Shown here in pieces: positions 29,303 through 37,823 of a DNA stretch of 64,000 nucleotides. How positions within the stretch are numbered: position 1 is the first letter of the stretch; each line of letters begins with the position of its first letter. Both the position numbers and the translations under genes were made by a program. Below the pieces are notes generated by a model, which saw nothing but the letters and a program-made list of their open reading frames with translations, was not told the origin of the DNA and ran no database searches. The stretch is from Paracoccus sp. M683 (GTDB lineage: Bacteria; Pseudomonadota; Alphaproteobacteria; Rhodobacterales; Rhodobacteraceae). The stretch covers positions 62,001 to 126,000 of the forward strand of contig NZ_VKDF01000005.1 in NCBI RefSeq assembly GCF_007096355.1, given 5' to 3'.

Positions 29303-29326
29303 GCCCGCGCAATGGTCGGCGCGGGC
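29303..29326. terminator. Hairpin between convergent genes, likely bidirectional terminator
   Basis: A perfect 8-bp stem GCCCGCGC/GCGCGGGC with an eight-base loop lies between the stop at 29293 (plus) and the stop of the small gene at 29340 (minus). It lacks a T-run, so strength is uncertain. Confidence 0.45.
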
Positions 29327-29339
29327 GGATGCTGCATCG

Positions 29340-29462
29340 TCAGCGCGCGTTCAGCGCGGCGATTTCATGGGGCAACTGGCCCATCCACCAGCTGCGGCGG
29401 GTTTGGCTGCCGCGCAGCCGGTTGGTGAAACGCCCGCCATAGATTGCGAAATATCCAAGCAT
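29340..29462 (-). CDS. Small hypothetical protein, 40 residues
   Basis: A 41-codon frame from ATG 29462 to TGA 29340. Its upstream sequence AGGAGA, six bases before the ATG, is one of the best ribosome binding sites in the window. The peptide begins MLGYFAIYGGRF, has a central basic part (RLRGSQTRR), then SWWMGQLPHEIAALNAR. It is aromatic at the start and has no clear membrane helix. It lies downstream of fucP on the same strand, 107 bases away, and meets the YcxB-like gene tail to tail. The C-terminal half faintly recalls the DUF1127 family, but I do not claim that. Function unknown. Confidence 0.6.
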   Translation of the reverse strand: MLGYFAIYGGRFTNRLRGSQTRRSWWMGQLPHEIAALNAR

Positions 29463-29531
29463 CAGTCTTCTCCTGTCAGCCTTGTGGCTGTGAGTCAAAG
29501 ATTGATGCTGCACCGCAGAAACGCAAGGGTT

Positions 29532-29547
29532 CCGGGCGAAAACCCGG
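29532..29547 (-). terminator. Weak hairpin downstream of fucP
   Basis: A 5-bp stem CCGGG/CCCGG with a six-base loop about 23 bases after the fucP stop, between fucP and the small gene. It is short and lacks a T-run, so it may slow rather than end transcription. Confidence 0.3.
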
Positions 29548-29569
29548 TTTGCGCGCGGTGCAAGCCTGG

Positions 29570-30862
29570 TTATGCGGCGTGCGCATGCCCGCGCAGCCCG
29601 GATCGCAGGTCAAAGACGCCATAGGCTGCGACCACCAGAAAGCAGATGGCCGGCACGATATAGGAAAACGCCGCGCCGCGCGCATCCATGACCGCGCCAT
29701 GAACCAGCGGCATCAGCGCCCCGCCCAGGATCGCCATGACCAGACCCGCCGCGCCGAATTTGGTATCTTCGCCAAGCCCGTGCAGGGCGATGCCATAGAT
29801 CGTCGGGAACATCAGCGACAGGCTGGCCGAGATCATGACAATGGCCCAGACCCCTGACATGCCCGGATTGGCCATGGCATAGAAGCACAACGCCGTCCCG
29901 CTGAGCGCCATCAGCGCCAGCAGCGCCGCAGGCCGGACAAAGCCCATCAGCCAGACCATGACAAAGCGCGAGACCAGAAACACCAGCAGACTGGCTTGCA
30001 GATACCAGCCAGCACCGGCCTCGTCGCCGCCGATGGCCTCGATCACGTATTGGATGGTGAAGGTCCAGACGCAGGTTTGCGCCGCCACGTTGAAAAATTG
30101 CGCCACCACGCCGAACGTATAGTGCCGATTGGCCAGCAGCCGACCCAGAGTGGCGCCGAAATGCACCTCGCGCGGGCCGCTGGCGCTGGCTTCGCGTTCG
30201 GTCGGCATCCGGGTAAAGAAGATTGCCGCCCAGATCGCCAGCAGCACGAAGGCAAATCCGACATAGGGGGTCATCACGGCCGCCAGTTCCTCGGACTGGA
30301 TGGCACGCAGCGTTTCGGGTGGCATCGCGGCCCGCTGGTCGGGCGTGGCGGGGTTCAGGCGCGGCAGGATCAGCGTGGCGGCCAGAAAGACGCCGATATT
30401 CGTGCCGACCGGGTTGAAAGCCTGGGCAAAGTTCAGCCGCCGGGTGGCGTTTTCCTCGGGGCCCATGGCGATGATAAATGGGTTGGCCGATGTCTCAAGG
30501 ATCGACAACCCGCCCGCCAGCGTGAACAGCGCCAGCAGGAAAAAGCCAAAGGTCATGGATTGCGCGGCAGGGTAGAACAGGAAGGCCCCACCGATGGCGC
30601 ATCCCAGGCCGACCAGCACGCCCGTCTTGTAGGAATAGCGGCGATTGATGAAGGCCGCGGGCAGCGCCAGGCAGAAATAGGCGCCGTAATACGCGAATTG
30701 CACGAAGGACGCCTGAAGCGTGCTCATCGAGAAGATCTTGGAAAACACCTTGACCAGCGGATCGGTCATGTTCGCGGCAATGCCCCAGGCCGCGAAACAG
30801 ATGACGATCAGGATGAACGGAATGCGCATGTCGTCATAGACGAATTTGCGGTCAGCAGCCAT
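29570..30862 (-). CDS. fucP: L-fucose:proton symporter family MFS permease
   Basis: 430 residues from ATG 30862. GGGGGAG stands six bases upstream, and the frame before it has no similarity. About 12 membrane helices are visible. The sequence SILETSANPFI in the fourth to fifth helix region and QFAYYGAYF in the second are typical of FucP, with ATRRLNFAQAFNPVG after them. It imports a sugar with a proton across the inner membrane; the family also includes glucose/galactose transporters. No fucose catabolic gene is present, so the substrate is open. Confidence 0.85.
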   Translation of the reverse strand: MAADRKFVYDDMRIPFILIVICFAAWGIAANMTDPLVKVFSKIFSMSTLQASFVQFAYYGAYFCLALPAAFINRRYSYKTGVLVGLGCAIGGAFLFYPAAQSMTFGFFLLALFTLAGGLSILETSANPFIIAMGPEENATRRLNFAQAFNPVGTNIGVFLAATLILPRLNPATPDQRAAMPPETLRAIQSEELAAVMTPYVGFAFVLLAIWAAIFFTRMPTEREASASGPREVHFGATLGRLLANRHYTFGVVAQFFNVAAQTCVWTFTIQYVIEAIGGDEAGAGWYLQASLLVFLVSRFVMVWLMGFVRPAALLALMALSGTALCFYAMANPGMSGVWAIVMISASLSLMFPTIYGIALHGLGEDTKFGAAGLVMAILGGALMPLVHGAVMDARGAAFSYIVPAICFLVVAAYGVFDLRSGLRGHAHAA

Positions 30863-30990
30863 TGACTCCCCCACCAGTTGAACGACTTCACGGATTTCAA
30901 CCTTGCCACAGCTTTCCGCCGAATGCGCGCGGAAATACCATTGCCGGGTAATTGGTTCTGGATCCGGCGCAAAGCGCGGAACCGGAACGG

Positions 30991-31022
30991 AAAAACCCGG
31001 CCGCAAGGCGATGCGGCCGGGT
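30991..31022 (-). terminator. Rho-independent terminator of the AGCS symporter gene
   Basis: On the minus strand a perfect 10-bp stem ACCCGGCCGC/GCGGCCGGGT with an eight-base loop is followed by TTTT, about 50 bases after the symporter stop at 31073. This is the most classical intrinsic terminator in the window. Confidence 0.9.
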
Positions 31023-31072
31023 CGGATGTCGATCGGTTGGCGGCCCCGGTCAGGCCGGGGCGGGCCGCCCGA

Positions 31073-32635
31073 TCAGGCGAACTTTCGGATCTCGCCCGAT
31101 TTCAACCGCGAGAGGTAGCTGTTCATCTCGCGCTTGACGACCGGCATCAGCAGGTACAGCGCGATGATATTGACCACCGCCATGGCAAAGATCGCGGCAT
31201 CCGAAAAGTCGATGACCGGCCCAAGACTGGCCGCCGCGCCGATCCAGGTGAAGATGCAGAAGATGACCTTGAAGATGATCTCTTTCGTCTGCCCCTCGCC
31301 GAACAGGAAGGTCCAGGCTTTCAGGCCGTAATAGCTCCACGAGATCATGGTCGAGAAGGCGAACATGATCACCGCGATGGCCAGGACATAGCGGAACCAG
31401 CCAAAGGCGCTGCTGAACGCGGCCGAGGTCAGCGCCACGCCGGAACTGCCGTCGAGGGTTTTCACCTGCGTGCCGGCCTCGTTCAGGATGAACATCCCGG
31501 TATTGGGATCGGTGACCAGCTGGCCGGTGATGATGATCACCAGGGCGGTCATGGTGCAGATGACCACCGTGTCGATAAAGGGTTCCAGCAACGAGACAAA
31601 GCCCTCGGTGATGGGTTCCTTGGTGCGCACGGCGGAATGGGCGATGGCTGCCGAGCCAACGCCGGCCTCGTTCGAAAAGGCCGCGCGGCGGAAACCCTGG
31701 ATCAGCGCCCCGATGGCCCCGCCGACGGCGCCATCCCAGGTGAATGCGCCACGGAAGATCTGGCCGAAGGCGGTGCCGATCATGTCATAATTCATCAGGA
31801 TGATGACCAGCGCCGTGCCGCAGTAAAGGATGCCCATGAAGGGCACGACTTTTTCGGTCACGCGGGCGATGGATTTCAGCCCGCCGATGATGACCGCAAA
31901 GACGACGCCGGCAAAGACCAGCCCGGTGATCCAGCCCGGATAGTCTCCGAACACATTGGCCAGCTGCGCATGGGCCTGGTTCGACTGGAACATGTTCCCG
32001 CCGCCAAGCGAACCGAGGATGCAGAAGATGGCGAACAGCACGGCCAGGATCTTGCCGCCCTTCAGCCCGCGCTCGGCAAAGCCCTTGGTCATGTAATACA
32101 TCGGCCCGCCCGAGACGGTGCCATCGGCATATTCATTGCGGTATTTCACGCCCAGGGTGCATTCGGTGAATTTCGACGCCATGCCCAGAAGGCCGGCGAG
32201 GATCATCCAGAAGGTCGCACCCGGCCCGCCCACGCTGACGGCAACGGCGACGCCCGCGATATTGCCCAGACCGACCGTGCCCGACAGCGCCGTGGCCAGC
32301 GCCTGGAAATGGCTGACCTCGCCCGCGTCATTTGGATCCGAGTAATCGCCCCGGACCAGCGCGATGGAATGGGGAAAGGCGCGGAACTGGATAAAGCCGA
32401 AATAGATGGTGAAGACGGTCGCCGCCACCACCAGCCAGGCCACGATCCAGGGAAAGCTTGTGCCGGGGAAGTTCGAGAAGATCAGGCTGACGAACCAGCC
32501 GGTCGAATTGGCGAATACCGTGTTGATCGTCTCGTCCAGCGTCGATGCGCCGGCCGAACGCGCCATCATCAGCGCCGCAACCACAGAAGTCGCCACTGCG
32601 GGCAGGGTGGTCTTTCGAATGTCGTTCCGTGTCAT
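31073..32635 (-). CDS. Sodium:alanine symporter family protein (AGCS)
   Basis: 520 residues with an N-terminal hydrophobic signal-like segment and about ten membrane helices. The AGCS signature appears as GTVGLGNIAGVAVA (about 118-131) with SNEAGVGSA later (about 320). Members import alanine or glycine with sodium. It starts 26 bases after the universal-stress gene, with AAGGA before its ATG, so the two form one operon that ends at the strong terminator at 30991-31022. Confidence 0.93.
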   Translation of the reverse strand: MTRNDIRKTTLPAVATSVVAALMMARSAGASTLDETINTVFANSTGWFVSLIFSNFPGTSFPWIVAWLVVAATVFTIYFGFIQFRAFPHSIALVRGDYSDPNDAGEVSHFQALATALSGTVGLGNIAGVAVAVSVGGPGATFWMILAGLLGMASKFTECTLGVKYRNEYADGTVSGGPMYYMTKGFAERGLKGGKILAVLFAIFCILGSLGGGNMFQSNQAHAQLANVFGDYPGWITGLVFAGVVFAVIIGGLKSIARVTEKVVPFMGILYCGTALVIILMNYDMIGTAFGQIFRGAFTWDGAVGGAIGALIQGFRRAAFSNEAGVGSAAIAHSAVRTKEPITEGFVSLLEPFIDTVVICTMTALVIIITGQLVTDPNTGMFILNEAGTQVKTLDGSSGVALTSAAFSSAFGWFRYVLAIAVIMFAFSTMISWSYYGLKAWTFLFGEGQTKEIIFKVIFCIFTWIGAAASLGPVIDFSDAAIFAMAVVNIIALYLLMPVVKREMNSYLSRLKSGEIRKFA

Positions 32636-32661
32636 GTCAGTCGTCCTTTCTGCTGCTGGGC

Positions 32662-33096
32662 TCAGGGCACGATGGTGACGGGGCAGGGCGCCACTTGCGC
32701 CAATGTGCCCGCGACCGATCCGAACAGGCGCGAGGCCATGTTCGAATGACCCTGACGACCGATGACCAGCTGTGCGGCATCGTTATCGGTGGCGATCTTG
32801 CAAAGGGTTTCGGCGATATGGCCGTATTTCAGCACGGTCTGGACCGTCAGCCCGCCGGTATCAAGCGCCGCGACTGCCGGTGCCAGCAGCGCCTGTTCCG
32901 CGCGCTGCAATTCTTCCGTGCGGCGCTTGTGGCGTTCTTCCACCTCGGTTGGCGTCAGAAAAGAGTAAGGCGACCATTCCAGCACATGCGCCACGACCAG
33001 CGTGGCGTTGATGGCCTTTGCCCGTTCGGCGGCAAAACCAAGCGCCCGTTTCGCGCTGTCGCTGCCGTCATAGCCGACGACGATTTTCTCGGTCAT
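32662..33096 (-). CDS. Universal stress protein
   Basis: 144 residues from ATG 33096 (AGAGGGA upstream); the longer open frame has no similarity. The UspA-type nucleotide-binding signature is VIGRQGHS followed by GSVAGTLAQVAPCPV at the C-terminus, and the N-terminus IVVGYDGSDSAKRAL is standard. The G2xG9xG(S/T) pattern suggests ATP binding. Its gene is first in an operon with the AGCS symporter, so it may modulate that transporter, as proposed for other USP-transporter pairs; this is inference. Confidence 0.92.
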   Translation of the reverse strand: MTEKIVVGYDGSDSAKRALGFAAERAKAINATLVVAHVLEWSPYSFLTPTEVEERHKRRTEELQRAEQALLAPAVAALDTGGLTVQTVLKYGHIAETLCKIATDNDAAQLVIGRQGHSNMASRLFGSVAGTLAQVAPCPVTIVP

Positions 33097-33334
33097 TTTT
33101 TCCCTCTTTCGTTGCTCCGCCCGGTTGGAATCCGGCCTTATGTGAATGTATCGTAACAATCTTACTGTAACACGACTTAGTGAATTGCCCAGCTTTGGTT
33201 CGGTTCGGCCCGCATTGACCGTCATCGCCGACCGTTTGTGACAGCCGGGCGAATGCCGGCTCGCACCCGGCCTATGGCGGCATGGCGCGATTTTTCGCTT
33301 TTCAATCCGGCCCGCTGCGGCCATAGTTCGCGTC

Positions 33335-33433
33335 ATGACACGGACGCGACACATCGCCTCGGCCCCCAACGCGCATTCCCGCGCGCCTTTGGCCGTGCAC
33401 CTCCGCGGTCTGCTGCTGCTTACGCTGCGCTGA
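33335..33433 (+). CDS. Leucine-rich leader peptide of leuA (leuL-like)
   Basis: A 32-residue frame, ATG 33335 to TGA 33431-33433, ends 85 bases before leuA. Seven of 32 residues are leucine, including four consecutive codons CTG CTG CTG CTT (33410-33421) within RGLLLLTLR just before the stop. This is the pattern of leucine-operon leader peptides (compare GLLLL in E. coli LeuL). No clear ribosome binding site is visible, so the start is less certain than the end. It would sense charged leucine-tRNA by ribosome stalling. Confidence 0.75.
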   Translation: MTRTRHIASAPNAHSRAPLAVHLRGLLLLTLR

Positions 33434-33477
33434 GCGGGTCCTGCCGGGCCGCCGCTCTAGCAGGTCAAGCGCCCGGC
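33432..33477 (+). promoter_or_regulatory. Putative leuA attenuator (alternative hairpins)
   Basis: Two mutually exclusive stems follow the Leu codons. Stem A is GAGCGG (33432-33437) with CCGCTC (33452-33457); stem B is GCCGGGC (33443-33449) with GCCCGGC (33471-33477). The left arm of A covers the leader stop codon. A ribosome that finishes the leader would block A and let B form; one stalled at the Leu run would allow A. Stem B has no T-run, so how it would stop transcription or translation is unclear. Confidence 0.55.
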
Positions 33478-33518
33478 CCATCCCCGAACAGCCCGCTGAA
33501 AGCCAAGGAAGCACAGCA

Positions 33519-35081
33519 ATGACCGATCCGAATTACGTCAAGATCTTCGACACCACCCTGCGCGATGGCGAGCAATCGCCCGGCGCGACCATGTCCCATG
33601 CCGAAAAGCTGGAAATCGCGGCCATGCTGGACGAAATGGGCGTGGACATCATCGAGGCCGGCTTTCCCATCGCGTCCGAGGGCGATTTCGCTGCGGTGTC
33701 CGAGATCGCAAAGAACGCCAGAAACAGCGTCATCTGCGGCCTTGCCCGCGCGCAATTCCCCGATATCGACCGCTGCTGGGAGGCGGTGAAACATGCCCGC
33801 CAGCCGCGCATTCATACCTTCATCGGCACCTCGCCGCTGCATCGGGCCATTCCCAATCTGGACATGGACCAGATGGCCGAACGGATCGAGCAGACCGTGA
33901 CCCATGCCCGCAACCTGTGCGACGATGTGCAATGGTCGCCCATGGATGCCACGCGGACCGAACATGATTATCTGTGCCGTGTCGTTGAAATCGCCATCAA
34001 ATGCGGCGCCTCCACGATCAACATCCCCGATACGGTGGGTTACACCGCGCCCCGCGAAAGCGCCGATCTGATCCGCATGCTGCTGGAACGGGTGCCGGGT
34101 GCCGATACCATCACCTTCTCGACCCATTGCCACAATGATCTGGGCATGGCGACGGCCAACAGCCTTGCCGCAGTCGAGGGTGGTGCGCGTCAGATCGAGT
34201 GCACCATCAACGGGCTGGGCGAACGCGCCGGCAATACCGCGCTGGAGGAAGTTGTGATGGCGCTGCGCGTCCGCAACGACATCATGCCCTTCAAGACCCG
34301 CATCGACACGACCAAGATCATGGGCCTGTCGCGTCGTGTCTCGGCGGTGTCGGGTTTCGTGGTGCAGCCGAACAAGGCGGTGGTGGGCAAGAACGCCTTT
34401 CTGCATGAAAGCGGCATCCATCAGGATGGCGTGCTGAAAAACGTCGAGACATTCGAAATCATGAAGCCCGCCGACATTGGCCTGAACGAGGCCAATATCG
34501 CCATGGGCAAGCATTCGGGCCGCGCCGCGCTGCGCGCCAAGCTGAAGGATCTGGGCTATGAGGTCGGTGACAACCAGCTGAAGGACGTGTTCGTCCGCTT
34601 CAAGTCGCTTGCCGACCGCAAGAAAGAAGTCTTTGACGAGGATCTGGTCGCGCTGATGCAGGACAGCAGCGCCAATACCGGCGAGGATCATCTTCAGGTC
34701 AAGCATCTGCGCGTGATCTGTGGCAGCGACGGCCAATCGGCCGATCTGACCATGGTGGTGGATGGCGAGGAAAAGACTGTTCACGCCACCGGCGACGGCC
34801 CGGTCGATGCCTGTTTCAACGCCGTGAAGCAGATCTTCCCGCATCAGGCGCGTTTGCAGCTGTATCAGGTTCATGCCGTGACCGAGGGCACCGATGCCCA
34901 GGCCACTGTCAGCGTGCGGATGGAGGAAGACGGTCGCATCGTCAACGGCCAGTCCGCCGATACCGATACGATCCTTGCCTCGGTCAAGGCCTATGTGGGC
35001 GCGCTGAACCACCTGATCGTGCGGCGCGAACAGGTCGGCAAAGACGGCGATTCCAAACAGATCAGCATGTATTCGCACTGA
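33519..35081 (+). CDS. leuA: 2-isopropylmalate synthase
   Basis: 520 residues, the usual length for the LeuA type 1 enzyme. It condenses acetyl-CoA and 2-oxoisovalerate, the first committed step of leucine synthesis. The catalytic domain carries DTTLRDGEQSPG (residues 10-21), HCHNDLG (about 203-209) and HESGIHQDG (about 299-307). The C-terminal leucine-binding regulatory domain starts near residue 390. AAGGA precedes the ATG. A leucine-rich leader and attenuator-like hairpins lie just upstream, so it is probably controlled by leucine-tRNA charging as well as feedback. Confidence 0.96.
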   Translation: MTDPNYVKIFDTTLRDGEQSPGATMSHAEKLEIAAMLDEMGVDIIEAGFPIASEGDFAAVSEIAKNARNSVICGLARAQFPDIDRCWEAVKHARQPRIHTFIGTSPLHRAIPNLDMDQMAERIEQTVTHARNLCDDVQWSPMDATRTEHDYLCRVVEIAIKCGASTINIPDTVGYTAPRESADLIRMLLERVPGADTITFSTHCHNDLGMATANSLAAVEGGARQIECTINGLGERAGNTALEEVVMALRVRNDIMPFKTRIDTTKIMGLSRRVSAVSGFVVQPNKAVVGKNAFLHESGIHQDGVLKNVETFEIMKPADIGLNEANIAMGKHSGRAALRAKLKDLGYEVGDNQLKDVFVRFKSLADRKKEVFDEDLVALMQDSSANTGEDHLQVKHLRVICGSDGQSADLTMVVDGEEKTVHATGDGPVDACFNAVKQIFPHQARLQLYQVHAVTEGTDAQATVSVRMEEDGRIVNGQSADTDTILASVKAYVGALNHLIVRREQVGKDGDSKQISMYSH

Positions 35082-35124
35082 TCTGGCCGGTCCTGGCGGG
35101 TGGCGGGCCAGTGACGGCGCGTGA

Positions 35125-36315
<1,191 letters not shown>

Positions 36316-36337
36316 TACGCCCGCGCGGAGGCCCTGA

Positions 36338-37276
36338 ATGGCGCGCAAGGGATATGACTTTGCCACACCTGTCCGGCGCGTGCTGATCGCGTTGCTGGCG
36401 CTGTTGTTGATTGCGATGTTCCTGTTCTGGCGCATTGACAGCCCGCGTGCCGAACGCATGCGCACGCAGATGATCGACCGTTTCGTTCCCAGCTTCGAAT
36501 GGGCGCTGGCGCCGGTCACCAAGGTCACTCAGATGATTGCGGGGTTTCAGTCCTATGCGCGTCTTTACGAGCAGAATCAGGAACTTCGCCGCGAGTTGCA
36601 GAAAATGTCGGCCTGGAAAGAGGCCGCCGTGCAGCTGGAACAGGAAAATGCAAAGCTGCTGTCGCAGAACAATGTCCGCATCGACCCGGCGCTGACATCG
36701 GTATCCGGTGTGGTGATGGCCGATAGCGGCACCGCCTTTCGCCAGTCGGTGCTGCTGAATGTGGGGCAGCGCGACGGCATCGTCGATGGCTGGGCCACGA
36801 TGGACGGGCTGGGCCTGGTAGGACGGATTTCCGGTGTCGGGCGCCAGACCAGCCGGGTGGTGCTGCTGACCGACCCATCCTCGCGCGTGCCGGTGACGAT
36901 TCAGCCCTCGGGGCGGCGGGCGTTGCTGACCGGCGACAACACCCCGCTGCCGGTTCTGGATTTCCTTGAAGGGATCGAGAATGTCCGCCCCAGTGACCGG
37001 GTGGTGACCTCGGGCGATGGCGGGGTTTTCCCCTCGGGGTTGCTGGTGGGCCAGGTGGTCGAGGGCAATGACGGCCGGCTGCGCCTGCGTATGGCCGCCG
37101 ATTATGACCGGCTGGAATTTTTGCGCGTGCTTCGCTCGCACCCGGCCGAGGCGCTGGCCGACGAGGGCGCGCTGATCCCGGCGGGGGATGCCGGCTTCAT
37201 CGGCCCGGTCATGCCCGACAGCCCGGCCGATGCCGATGCGACCCTGGGCACCATCGGGGCCGCGGCGGATGGTTGA
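36338..37276 (+). CDS. mreC: Rod-shape-determining protein MreC
   Basis: 312 residues. A single N-terminal membrane helix (about 10-30, VLIALLALLLIAMFLF), a coiled coil (about 70-110, rich in Glu/Gln/Leu) and a beta-rich periplasmic domain with the family segments GLVGRISGVG and DPSSRVPVTI give the MreC architecture. It links MreB to PBP2 and RodA. It lies 22 bases after mreB and overlaps mreD by eight bases. Confidence 0.95.
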   Translation: MARKGYDFATPVRRVLIALLALLLIAMFLFWRIDSPRAERMRTQMIDRFVPSFEWALAPVTKVTQMIAGFQSYARLYEQNQELRRELQKMSAWKEAAVQLEQENAKLLSQNNVRIDPALTSVSGVVMADSGTAFRQSVLLNVGQRDGIVDGWATMDGLGLVGRISGVGRQTSRVVLLTDPSSRVPVTIQPSGRRALLTGDNTPLPVLDFLEGIENVRPSDRVVTSGDGGVFPSGLLVGQVVEGNDGRLRLRMAADYDRLEFLRVLRSHPAEALADEGALIPAGDAGFIGPVMPDSPADADATLGTIGAAADG

Positions 37277-37805
37277 TGCCCCCACGCGCGAGGTGCTTGT
37301 CAGCTCGGCCCTGTTCACGGCCTGCTTTATGGGCATCCTGTTTCTGCGCATCCTGCCGCTGAACAGCGGCTTTACCGGCTGGCCCGGCCCTGATCTTGGG
37401 CTTTGCCTGACATTCGCCTGGGTGCTGCGCCGGCCCGACCGTCTGCCCGCGCCGCTGATCGGGGTGCTTTACCTGCTGGAAGACATCATGCTGTATCGCC
37501 CCATCGGGTTGTGGGCGGCGTTCGTGCTGACCGGGTCCGAGGCCGCACGCCTGCGTGAGGTCCGTTGGCGCGACCAGCCTTTCATGGTTGAATGGCTGCG
37601 CGTGGCGCTGCTGATCGGGCTGATGATGCTGGGCTATCGGGTCGTGCAGGTTCTGTTTCTGCTGCCGGTTCCGGCCTTGGGGCAGGTGATCTTGCAGTAT
37701 ATCGCGACGATCGCCGCCTATCCGCCGGTGGTTGGCGTCGCGCGTTGGCTGATCGGCCTGCGTCGGGTCACCCCGGCCGAGGCCGATATGATAAGATACA
37801 GATAG
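37269..37805 (+). CDS. mreD: Rod-shape-determining membrane protein MreD
   Basis: 178 residues from ATG 37269, which overlaps the mreC end; the frame upstream is a shadow. Five or so hydrophobic helices and the position between mreC and mrdA identify it; MreD sequences are poorly conserved in general. It is an inner-membrane part of the elongasome. Confidence 0.88.
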   Translation: MVDAPTREVLVSSALFTACFMGILFLRILPLNSGFTGWPGPDLGLCLTFAWVLRRPDRLPAPLIGVLYLLEDIMLYRPIGLWAAFVLTGSEAARLREVRWRDQPFMVEWLRVALLIGLMMLGYRVVQVLFLLPVPALGQVILQYIATIAAYPPVVGVARWLIGLRRVTPAEADMIRYR

Positions 37806-37823
37806 GGGCCGGGGTCCGACCGA

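Noticed and set aside
29340..29462. Calling the 40-residue protein a DUF1127 member
   Set aside because: The resemblance in the second half is slight and the hallmark DIGxxR end is missing.
30878..32749. 623-codon frame antisense to the AGCS symporter
   Set aside because: Asp/His/Arg-rich composition typical of the complement of a membrane-protein gene; no start context.
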